From an uncultured Porphyromonadaceae bacterium (GTDB taxonomy: Bacteria; Bacteroidota; Bacteroidia; Bacteroidales; Muribaculaceae), in assembly GCA_902491515.1 (NCBI GenBank), contig CABUIC010000034.1:1-23775 (forward strand): a stretch of DNA of 23,775 nucleotides, given 5' to 3'. Positions 5,264 through 12,319 of this stretch are shown here, piece after piece. The translations under genes and the position numbers were made by a program. The first letter of the stretch is position 1. The number at the start of each line of letters is the position of its first letter. The notes beneath the pieces were generated by a model. The model saw only the letters and a program-made list of their open reading frames with translations. It did not search any database and was not told the origin of the DNA.

Positions 5264-6472
5264 ATGAAAAAATCTCTGCTTATCCTCGCATCGGCCCTGA
5301 CCGCGCTGTCGGGCCTTGCGCAACAGGCGCTCTGGAGCGGCTCGCCCATCGTCTCCCCCGAAATCAATCCCGACCACAGCGTAACCTTCCGCCTCCACGC
5401 CCCCGGCGCCCGCCACGTTCAGGTGACCGGCGACTTCCTTCTCCCCCAGGCTGTCACTACGCCCGGAGGCACATTCGACGGTCCCGGCTATGCCGACCTC
5501 CGCAGGGACGACAGCGGCGTCTGGGAATACACCACCTCCTCGCCTCTCGCTCCCGAGCTATACAGCTACTCCTTTGTGGTGGACTCCCTGCGAATGAACG
5601 ACCCTTCAAACGTCTATCTCATACGCGACGTCGCCTCGCTGACGAACATCTTCATAGTCCCCGGCGGACGCGCCGAGCTCTACAGCGTCCACGACGTCCC
5701 CCACGGCACCGTCTCGAAAGTATGGTACGACTCCCCCGCCCTCGGCATGAAACGCCGCATGACGGTCTATACCCCCGCGGGCTATGAAGACTCCGGCAAG
5801 AGCTACCCCGTGCTCTATCTTCTCCACGGAATGGGAGGCGACGAAAACGCATGGTCGGAACTCGGACGCGCCACGCAGATTCTCGACAACCTCATCGCCT
5901 CGGGGAAAGCCGAGCCCATGATTGTGGTGATGCCAAACGGCAACGCCTCGCAGGAGGCGGCTCCCGGCGAGACCTCCGAAGGCCTCAAAACGCCCACAAC
6001 ACGCCTGCCAAAGACCATGGAAGGCACCTTCGAGAAGGCCTTTCCGGAAATCGTGGACTTCACTGACAGCCACTACCGCACCATCCCCCGCAAGGAGGGC
6101 CGGGCAATAGCCGGCCTCTCGATGGGAGGCTTCCACTCGCTTCACATCTCCAGGGAATATCCCGACATGTTCGACTACATAGGCCTATTCTCCGCGGCCA
6201 TCATGCCGCGCGAAGTCACCGGCCCGTCGGTCTACGACAACTTCGAGGAAAAGCTCCAGGTGCAGTTCGACCGCCGTCCGGCCCTCTACTGGATAGCCAT
6301 CGGCGACAATGACTTCCTCTACGACGCAAATGTGCAGTACCGCAGACTCCTCGACTCGAAAGGCTACCCCTACCGGTATTTCGAGACCGGCGAGGGCCAT
6401 ATCTGGAAGAACTGGCGCATATACCTCTCGGAATTCCTGCCCCAACTGTTCAGGAACGCTTCCGGTAAGTAA
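5264..6472 (+). CDS. Secreted CE1-type carbohydrate esterase (feruloyl/acetyl-xylan esterase-like)
   Basis: This 402-residue protein probably removes acyl or phenolic esters from plant polysaccharides, or a related ester. Residues 1-20 form a signal peptide ending SGLAQ. An N-terminal immunoglobulin-like module (about 33-135, resembling the E-set/CBM48 unit of XynZ/Fae-type esterases) precedes an alpha/beta-hydrolase domain (about 150-395). The nucleophile is Ser286 in GLSMGG. Asp348 or Asp350 in IGDNDFLYD and His379 in GEGHIWKNW complete the triad, and YLLHGMGGDENAW (185-197) forms the oxyanion region. Length is normal for this two-domain type. It converges with the GH35 gene. No SusCD genes accompany it. 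The exact substrate cannot be read from sequence, and trehalose-mycolyl-type esterase D relatives are less likely. Confidence 0.88.
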   Translation: MKKSLLILASALTALSGLAQQALWSGSPIVSPEINPDHSVTFRLHAPGARHVQVTGDFLLPQAVTTPGGTFDGPGYADLRRDDSGVWEYTTSSPLAPELYSYSFVVDSLRMNDPSNVYLIRDVASLTNIFIVPGGRAELYSVHDVPHGTVSKVWYDSPALGMKRRMTVYTPAGYEDSGKSYPVLYLLHGMGGDENAWSELGRATQILDNLIASGKAEPMIVVMPNGNASQEAAPGETSEGLKTPTTRLPKTMEGTFEKAFPEIVDFTDSHYRTIPRKEGRAIAGLSMGGFHSLHISREYPDMFDYIGLFSAAIMPREVTGPSVYDNFEEKLQVQFDRRPALYWIAIGDNDFLYDANVQYRRLLDSKGYPYRYFETGEGHIWKNWRIYLSEFLPQLFRNASGK

Positions 6473-6614
6473 GCGCCGCCAAAATTTCGGAAGGCATTCA
6501 CAATCCAGGCGTTTTGATAACCAATGACTGACCGACACTAATTCCGCGCCAATTAGCCTCCATACCGAACGGCTACCTGCTTCCGGACCTTATGTACCGC
6601 AGAACGGGAACATC

Positions 6615-6637
6615 TCTCCGGCGAAAAAAGCCGGAGA
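6615..6637. terminator. GC-rich hairpin between convergent esterase and beta-galactosidase genes
   Basis: TCTCCGGC and GCCGGAGA make a perfect 8-bp stem with a 7-nt loop of GAAAAAA. It lies 25 bp past the beta-galactosidase stop and 142 bp past the esterase stop. Neither strand has a run of U after the stem, so it may work as a transcript 3' stabiliser or Rho-dependent end rather than a classic intrinsic terminator. Confidence 0.5.
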
Positions 6638-6662
6638 AATGAAGCCGAGCGGGTGGGACAAG

Positions 6663-9071
6663 TCAGAAGGTGAAGGGGGATCGGGTGATGTAGAGGCGGA
6701 AGTTGCGGATGGCGCCGGGGACTTCGCTTTCCATGCGGGGGAGGTACTGGATGCCTCCGATATTGCGGACCGCGCCGAGGTCTATCACTATGTGGTGGGG
6801 ATAGGGAGCGGAGGCTTGGGTGCTCCAGTAGGTCGATTCCTGAAGGTCAAAGGTCTTGTCGGCGGAATGGTTGCCGGGCTCGACTGCCTCGCTGTCGGCA
6901 TATACGACGGTCCAGGGTTCGCGCGAAAGGCGTTCTCCGTTCTCGTCGAGCAGATAGAGCTCGGCGATTGAGGATACAGTGCCTTCGCCATCATAACCGT
7001 CAAGGGCCTCGACGCAGACGTATCTTCCTCTGACCGGTTCCGCGAGACTTAATTCCTGCCAGCCGTTGCCGGACCGGAATGTGCCGGAGAGGACAGGTGT
7101 TTCCGCTGAAAGGTCGAGGTCCTGGCCGGCCTCGCGGTGAGTACGGCGCTTTTTGACGAGGAGCTGGTCGAGCTTCGGTTCTTTCAGTCCCTCGCTCCAG
7201 GCTTCACGGGGCCCGAGGATATCAAAGACGATGATTTCGTTCTCGCCCTTCTTCAGCCAGCAACCGGGCATGTACAGGGTCTGCTGCGGGCCGATTTCCC
7301 ATATCCGGCCCAGGGGATGGCCGTTGACGTAGACGAGACCTTTGCCCCAGGTGCCGAAGTCGAGGAAGGTGTCGGAGGGGTTGCCGGGGACGCTGAATGT
7401 GGCGCGGTATGCGCCCATGGGCAGACGCCCGTCGGTCTTCATTTCATCGGTCAGGGGCCTGAAATTCATGGAAGTGTAGGTGCTGTATGCGTCCGGGATA
7501 TTGAACACCTGCCAGTTTCTGAGGTCGTTCACCCACTTGTGGCCGTCTTTCTCGACGGTGAGGGTCACTCTCTCGGTGATGCCCTTGAAATCCTTGATGG
7601 CGCGTCCGAAGTTGATGCGGCCCATCGCCTCCACAAGGATGTCGAGCACCGCGCCCTTGCGGCATTCCGGAAGGGTCAGCTCCTTCTCGCCGTTGCGGCG
7701 GTCGAGGCTACCGATATACCGGCCGTCAACAAAAACCTGCGCGAAGTCGTGCGGGTCGCTGACAGTCAGGAGTGACGGCACTGTCAGTTCAGGGAGCGTC
7801 GTGCGGTAGAGAATAGAGCCGAATCCCTGGCCGTATTCCTCCATCGTGCGTATGGCGGTGCCGGCCTTGGGAGGGGGAAGATTGTCCCACAGCGGGGCCA
7901 CTTCCTTGAAATCGAAGGGCTTTATCGCTATGGGCTTTATCTGTGCTGGCACTGCGGCCTGTTTCTCTCCGTCCATATGCTTGGCGAGGGTCTTGCGCAG
8001 CTCCCAGTATTTCGGAGTGGTCTGGCCCGACTCGCTGATGGGCGCGTCGTAGTCGTAGCTGGTGACGTCCGGGGCGAAACCCGGGGAGTTGGCGCCGGCC
8101 CAGTGGCCCCAGTTGGTGCCTCCATGGGTCATGTAGAGGCTGAAAGAGATGCCCTTGGACAGCATTTCGTCGATTCCGGCTATCATGTCGGCGGCGGGGC
8201 GCGTCTCGTGGTTCGCGCCCCACTTGTCGAACCAGCCGCTCCAGAACTCCGAGCACATCAGCGGGCTGTCGGGACGGACCTCCTTCAGCTTTTCGAACTG
8301 CTGGCCGATGTTCGCGCCCGTACCGAAGTTCATGGTCCAGACAAGGTCGTCGAGGCCGTTGTTCAGGAAGTTCGACGACCAGTCGCACTGGAACAGAGTG
8401 ACGTCCCCGCCGAAATTGCGGCGGAGCATGTCGCGGATGTTGGCGACATATTCCTTGTCGACACCGTAGGAGCCGTATTCGTTCTCGACCTGGACCATTA
8501 TTATCGGGCCGCCCTTATCAACGGTCAGGTCCCCGACCTGTTCCGACACGGCTTTTTGGAATCTGTCGACGCGCTCAAGGAAATAAGGGTCGTTCTCGCG
8601 CAAGCGTATATCCTTCTTCTTCAACAGCCACCACGGCAGGCCGCCCATCTCCCATTCTGCGCAGACATAGGGGCCGGGGCGCAGGATTACCTTCATCCCG
8701 TTCTCCTGACAGAGCTTCACAAACCCGCGGAGGTTGTTCTGGCCCGTGAAGTCGAAGGCGTCAGGTTCGGGCTCGTGCGCGTTCCAGAACACGTAGAGAC
8801 AGACGGCGTTCATCCCCAGGGCCTTGCAGAGCTTGATGCGCTGGTCCCAGTACGGGCGTGGAATGCGCGGATAGTGAAGCTCCGCGGCCTTGATGACGAA
8901 GGGCTTGCCGTCGAGAAGGAAAGTCCCCTCGCCTACCCCGAAGCTGCTTTGAGCCCTCACTCCCGGCGCTCCGGCCGACAGCAGAAGGAGGAGAAGAAGG
9001 GTCAGATACTTACATACGGTCTTTATCACCCCGGCCTGCGGAGCTTCATTATCAATGATGTGGAGTTTCAT
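6663..9071 (-). CDS. Secreted GH35 beta-galactosidase with C-terminal discoidin-like region
   Basis: This 802-residue exported glycosidase hydrolyses terminal beta-galactosides with a retaining mechanism. The start is ATG 9069-9071: an earlier in-frame TTG at 9114-9116 lies upstream of the promoter's -7 element and cannot be transcribed from it. A signal peptide (1-40) has a poly-Leu core and likely cleavage after GVRA. The GH35 TIM barrel covers about 45-375, with acid/base Glu198 in QVENEYGSYG and nucleophile Glu275 in MCSEFWSGWFDKWG. THGGTNWGHWAG is also typical. Beta-sandwich domains follow, including a jelly roll with FLDFGTWGKGLVYVNGHPLGR. Residues 654-802 resemble a discoidin (F5/8 type C) module whose halves appear in swapped order. 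The gene is monocistronic. Confidence 0.93.
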   Translation of the reverse strand: MKLHIIDNEAPQAGVIKTVCKYLTLLLLLLLSAGAPGVRAQSSFGVGEGTFLLDGKPFVIKAAELHYPRIPRPYWDQRIKLCKALGMNAVCLYVFWNAHEPEPDAFDFTGQNNLRGFVKLCQENGMKVILRPGPYVCAEWEMGGLPWWLLKKKDIRLRENDPYFLERVDRFQKAVSEQVGDLTVDKGGPIIMVQVENEYGSYGVDKEYVANIRDMLRRNFGGDVTLFQCDWSSNFLNNGLDDLVWTMNFGTGANIGQQFEKLKEVRPDSPLMCSEFWSGWFDKWGANHETRPAADMIAGIDEMLSKGISFSLYMTHGGTNWGHWAGANSPGFAPDVTSYDYDAPISESGQTTPKYWELRKTLAKHMDGEKQAAVPAQIKPIAIKPFDFKEVAPLWDNLPPPKAGTAIRTMEEYGQGFGSILYRTTLPELTVPSLLTVSDPHDFAQVFVDGRYIGSLDRRNGEKELTLPECRKGAVLDILVEAMGRINFGRAIKDFKGITERVTLTVEKDGHKWVNDLRNWQVFNIPDAYSTYTSMNFRPLTDEMKTDGRLPMGAYRATFSVPGNPSDTFLDFGTWGKGLVYVNGHPLGRIWEIGPQQTLYMPGCWLKKGENEIIVFDILGPREAWSEGLKEPKLDQLLVKKRRTHREAGQDLDLSAETPVLSGTFRSGNGWQELSLAEPVRGRYVCVEALDGYDGEGTVSSIAELYLLDENGERLSREPWTVVYADSEAVEPGNHSADKTFDLQESTYWSTQASAPYPHHIVIDLGAVRNIGGIQYLPRMESEVPGAIRNFRLYITRSPFTF

Positions 9072-9104
9072 GGGCGGCTGATATTTCAGGGTACGGATTG
9101 CATG

Positions 9105-9112
9105 CAAAGGTA
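9105..9112 (-). promoter_or_regulatory. -7 element of the GH35 beta-galactosidase gene
   Basis: TACCTTTG on the minus strand fits TAnnTTTG and gives a leader of about 25-30 nt before ATG 9071. No TTTG is seen at -33. A perfect palindrome TTGCATGCAA (9098-9107) overlaps the element and the expected transcript start and could be an operator. Confidence 0.6.
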
Positions 9113-9296
9113 GCAATAAATACCGGAAAAAGCTCTATGTGACACAAGCTTTTATGCCGTTTCATCGGAATATTCACGGTTTGTCCTCACCAGATGCCTG
9201 ATTGCGCGCCGGATGCTACTCCATTTGGGAAATACAGCGAAGGGACGCACGGAGCTGTAACTCAATAGAATAACGAACAGCGACATCAGCGCCAGC

Positions 9297-9713
9297 ATGC
9301 CTCAGATTATGGCGCGCAGCCGATATATCATACTCAAACACAAATCCAAATGGAACGATCAGCAGAGAATACGCGCCCGGATATTGTTCGGGAAGTTCCC
9401 AGACCTGGAAAAGGCATACGCGCTGTTTCTGAAGCTTGTGGACATATTCAACGAGAAAACTTCTGTCGGAGTCGCCCGACTGAACCTCGCCAGATGGTAC
9501 AACGAAGTGGAAGCTTTCGGAAATAATGAATTCAACAAAGTACTGGAGACTTTCGAGATCCACAACACCACAATAGTGAACTATTTCGAGCGGAGGCTCA
9601 CCAATGCATCGGCGGAATCCTTCAATGCGAAAATCAAAGCTTTCAGGACTCAGTTCCGCGGTGTTGGTGACATCAAATTCTTCATGTTCAGACTGGCAAC
9701 ACTGTACTCTTGA
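9297..9713 (+). pseudogene. C-terminal remnant of an ISL3/ISAon1-like transposase
   Basis: The 138-residue frame matches the end of ISL3-group DDE transposases as found in Bacteroidota. It has SRYIILKHKSKWNDQQRIR, a helical stretch with LARWYNEVEAFGNNEFNKV, and the terminal block NASAESFNAKIKAFRTQFRG followed by a short tail. That block carries the catalytic Glu (AESFNAKIK). The N-terminal helix-turn-helix and the two upstream Asp residues are missing, and a stop codon lies 14 codons before the first ATG in frame. It is therefore a degraded insertion sequence, not an active gene. Recognisable homology begins around 9318. It sits between the GH35 promoter and the 3' side of tRNA-Lys. Terminal inverted repeats could not be identified. 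Confidence 0.75.
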
Positions 9714-9731
9714 CATCTCCGCCACCCACCG

Positions 9732-9763
9732 GGAAAATCCGCTGATCCGGAAAAATCCGCTGA
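9732..9763. repeat. Short tandem repeat after the transposase remnant
   Basis: GGAAAATCCGCTGA (9732-9745) is followed by GGAAAAATCCGCTGA (9749-9763), differing only by one A. They lie 18 bp past the transposase stop and may be leftovers of the element's end. Confidence 0.55.
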
Positions 9764-9795
9764 CCCATTATTCTGCGCCTATCTGAAATTTTGAC

Positions 9796-9838
9796 AAAAA
9801 AGCAAAGCACTGAAAATCAAGTGATTTCAGTGCTTTGC
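9796..9838 (-). terminator. Intrinsic terminator of tRNA-Lys
   Basis: GCAAAGCACTGAAA (9802-9815) and TTTCAGTGCTTTGC (9825-9838) form a perfect 14-bp stem. Read on the minus strand it is followed by TTTTTT (9796-9801), a textbook Rho-independent terminator. It begins 23 nt after the tRNA-Lys 3' end. Confidence 0.9.
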
Positions 9839-9860
9839 GGCAATCTGCCATTTTTGATTG

Positions 9861-9933
9861 TGACCCCGGAGAGGCTCGAACTCTCGACCCACTGATTAAG
9901 AGTCAGTTGCTCTACCAACTGAGCTACGGAGTC
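9861..9933 (-). tRNA. tRNA-Lys (CUU anticodon)
   Basis: The minus strand gives a 73-nt cloverleaf. The acceptor arm GACTCCG pairs with CGGGGTC, and there is a D-arm AGCTCAGTTGGTAGAGC, an anticodon loop CTCTTAA with CTT on an ACTGA/TCAGT stem, and a T-arm with GTTCGAGCC. No CCA is encoded. It has its own consensus promoter and intrinsic terminator, so it is a single-tRNA transcription unit. A transposase remnant lies just beyond its 3' end. Confidence 0.96.
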
Positions 9934-9970
9934 TTTTGCTTTCGGAGGTGTTTCCCTCTCAATTGCGGTG

Positions 9971-10002
9971 CAAAGTTACGGGCTTTTTTTGAGTTCTCCA
10001 AA
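9971..10002 (-). promoter_or_regulatory. Bacteroidota promoter of tRNA-Lys
   Basis: TTTG (9999-10002) is followed after 20 nt by TAACTTTG (9971-9978) on the minus strand, an exact match to the consensus. It lies 38 bp upstream of the tRNA 5' end. Confidence 0.8.
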
Positions 10003-10186
10003 TTTTTTGGCAAAAAAATTTCATCTTTTTTTTGCGAAAATTTCAGCGCGAGGCGCAGTGGGCTGATTTTTAGAACATTCGTGGAATGAAAAAATTTTCG
10101 TTTTTTCGGGGGATGCAGTGGGAACGTGTGTGACGGGCGTGCGGGTACGATTTGTTCCATGTCGAGGAGGATTATTTGTCGTGGAA

Positions 10187-10218
10187 TTTGATAATTCGGA
10201 TTTTTCTTTGTAATTTTG
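10187..10218 (+). promoter_or_regulatory. Bacteroidota promoter of rho
   Basis: TTTG (10187-10190) is followed after 20 nt by TAATTTTG (10211-10218), an exact fit. Transcription should start near 10223, giving a leader of about 200 nt before the rho ATG. Confidence 0.8.
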
Positions 10219-10222
10219 CAAT

Positions 10223-10426
10223 GCAAACGGCGGAGAGCCCCGCGAGGTGTCGTCGCCCGGTTTGTGCCAAGAAAAGCTCTCTATAGAAATTTTATTCTAT
10301 CCCGCACCCTCCCGGTGTAGCATCCCCCACCCATCACCACGGTTTTCAACACAATCGATTTCGATAAGTCCACAACTTTATTCTTACCGGGTTGCCGGTG
10401 TGCGCGGATTTCACTAACACTACCCA
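10223..10426 (+). promoter_or_regulatory. Long C-rich leader of rho, candidate autoregulatory region
   Basis: The leader has two parts. The first could fold with GAGAGC (10233-10238) pairing with GCTCTC (10276-10281). The second, 10296-10388, is strongly C-over-G biased: by hand count 36 C and 10 G in 93 nt, with few pairing options. That is the composition of a Rho utilisation site. A short ACCGG/CCGGT hairpin (10386-10399) precedes the coding region. Rho autoregulation by premature termination in its own leader is known in other bacteria; here it is inferred from composition only. Confidence 0.5.
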
Positions 10427-12289
10427 ATGTACAATATCTCACAGTTATCTGAGATGCCGGACGAGGCTCTGGCAAATGTAGCCAAGGAATTTGGCATCAA
10501 AAAAATAGACCTTGCGCAGCGTGAAGCCCTCATCTTCAAAATCATAGACGCGCAAGCGCTTGCCGACGTGGCTTCCGCTCCGGAGCGGAAGAAGGCGTCG
10601 AAGGGCGCTGAGGGCGATGCGGCGCCTCAGAAGCGCACGCGCAAGAAGAAGGAGGCTCCAGCGCCTCCCGAGGCGGAGGCGAGCGCCCCGGCCAAGGAGG
10701 AAAAGACTGAAGCCGCACCCTCGAAGCGCCGGGGACGCCCCAAGAAGAGCGAGGCCACAGCCGAGGCAAGCGCTGAGGCGGCTCAGGAAGCCAAGGAAAA
10801 ACAGGAGGATTCCAAAACGGATGGTCAGGCATCGGACGAGGCAAGCGACTCTGCGCCCGAACAGCCTGAGGCGCCCGCTTCGACCGTGACGGTGCGCAAG
10901 GACACTCCCGGACTGGGTTCTTTCTTCCCCCGGAGCGAGGGCCGCAAGTTCGTTCCCCGGGCGCAGCGTCTCCGCGAGGAAGGGATTCTCCCGCCTATAG
11001 AGACTCCTCCGGTCATGGACGGCGGAGAGCTGACTGCTCCGGCTCCTGCCGAGGAGGTCTTCGCCCCTGCGGCCAAGGCAGCTCCGGCGCCGGCCAAGTC
11101 GAAGAAAAAGAAGGAGAGCGCCCCCGCATCCGAGCCGAAGGCTCAGAAGCCTCAGCCTTCAAGATACGATTTCGACAATATCCTGACGGCCACGGGCGTG
11201 CTGGAAATAGAGAACGGCAACCTGGGCTTCCTGCGGTCGGCTGACTTCAACTATCTGGCGTCGCCTGACGATGTGTCGGTGACCCAGCAACAGATAAAGG
11301 CTTTCGGTCTGAAGCCCGGCGACGTCGTGGAGGCTACTATCCGTCCTCCCCGCGAAAACGAAAAGTATTTCCCGCTCGTGGACGTGAAGAAGGTGAACGG
11401 ACGCTCGCTGGAGTTCATCCGCGACCGCGTTCCCTTCGAGCACCTGACGCCTCTTTTCCCGGACGAGAAATTCGACCTTACGTCGGGGCGGACTTGCACG
11501 CTTTCGACGCGCGTGGTCGATATGTTCGCACCCATCGGCAAAGGACAGCGCGCGCTGATAGTCGCGCCGCCCAAGACGGGTAAGACCATTCTACTCAAAG
11601 ACATCGCCAATGCCATAGCCGAGAACCATCCGGAGGCCTACATCATGATTCTTCTCATCGACGAGCGCCCGGAGGAGGTGACCGACATGCAGAGGAGCGT
11701 GAACGCGCAGGTTATAGCCTCAACATTCGACGAACCGGCGGACCGCCACGTGAAAATCGCGGGCATCGTGCTTGAGAAGGCCAAGCGCATGGTCGAGTGC
11801 GGCCACGACGTGGTGATTCTTCTCGACTCCATCACGCGCCTCGCCCGCGCGTACAATACTGTGGCTCCCGGCTCGGGCAAGATTCTCTCGGGCGGCGTTG
11901 ACGCAAACGCCCTCCAGAAGCCCAAGCGCTTCTTCGGCGCGGCCCGCAACATCGAGGGTGGCGGCTCCCTGACAATCATCGCCACAGCTCTCACCGAGAC
12001 GAGCTCGAAGATGGACGAGGTGATTTTCGAGGAATTCAAGGGCACGGGCAACATGGAGCTTCAGCTCAACCGCACCCTGGCCAACAAGCGGCTCTTCCCG
12101 GCTGTCGACATCATGGCGTCGAGCACTCGCCGCGACGACCTTCTGCTCGACTCGGAGACCCTGAACCGGATGTGGATCCTCCGCCGCTTCCTCTCCGACC
12201 GCACGCCCATCGAGGCGATGGAATTCATACGCGACCGCATGGAGCGCACAACAGACAACGCCGAGCTTCTCCGCACCATGAGCGAGTAA
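10427..12289 (+). CDS. rho: Transcription termination factor Rho with long N-terminal insertion
   Basis: This 620-residue hexameric RNA helicase ends transcription at C-rich untranslated RNA. The Rho_N helical domain (about 1-48) is followed by a disordered Ala/Pro/Glu/Lys-rich insertion (about 50-245), which includes the AT-hook-like KRRGRPKK (100-107) and basic runs KRTRKKK and KSKKKKE. The cold-shock-like RNA-binding domain (about 247-330) and the ATPase domain (about 340-615) then follow. Walker A is APPKTGKT (380-387), Walker B is DVVILLDS (461-468, Asp467), and the secondary RNA-binding Q/R-loop region is LSGGVDANALQKPKRFFG (487-504). Length exceeds the roughly 420 residues of E. coli Rho; such insertions are usual in Bacteroidota. 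The metallopeptidase gene begins 30 bp downstream, so the two may be cotranscribed. Confidence 0.97.
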   Translation: MYNISQLSEMPDEALANVAKEFGIKKIDLAQREALIFKIIDAQALADVASAPERKKASKGAEGDAAPQKRTRKKKEAPAPPEAEASAPAKEEKTEAAPSKRRGRPKKSEATAEASAEAAQEAKEKQEDSKTDGQASDEASDSAPEQPEAPASTVTVRKDTPGLGSFFPRSEGRKFVPRAQRLREEGILPPIETPPVMDGGELTAPAPAEEVFAPAAKAAPAPAKSKKKKESAPASEPKAQKPQPSRYDFDNILTATGVLEIENGNLGFLRSADFNYLASPDDVSVTQQQIKAFGLKPGDVVEATIRPPRENEKYFPLVDVKKVNGRSLEFIRDRVPFEHLTPLFPDEKFDLTSGRTCTLSTRVVDMFAPIGKGQRALIVAPPKTGKTILLKDIANAIAENHPEAYIMILLIDERPEEVTDMQRSVNAQVIASTFDEPADRHVKIAGIVLEKAKRMVECGHDVVILLDSITRLARAYNTVAPGSGKILSGGVDANALQKPKRFFGAARNIEGGGSLTIIATALTETSSKMDEVIFEEFKGTGNMELQLNRTLANKRLFPAVDIMASSTRRDDLLLDSETLNRMWILRRFLSDRTPIEAMEFIRDRMERTTDNAELLRTMSE

Positions 12290-12319
12290 GCTCCCCCACC
12301 CCTCCACAGACAGACAAAA

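Noticed and set aside
5264..9071. Polysaccharide utilisation locus
   Set aside because: An esterase and a beta-galactosidase converge, but there is no SusC/SusD pair or regulator, so a locus cannot be claimed.
7977..9113. 378-codon plus-strand frame opposite the GH35 gene
   Set aside because: It is the mirror of a strongly supported gene in GC-rich DNA; the composition is Val/Ala/Glu/Asp-rich with no recognisable domain.
9835..10089. 84-codon plus-strand frame over tRNA-Lys
   Set aside because: The first part translates the antisense of the tRNA (the familiar GEARTLDPLIKSQLLYQLSYG artefact).
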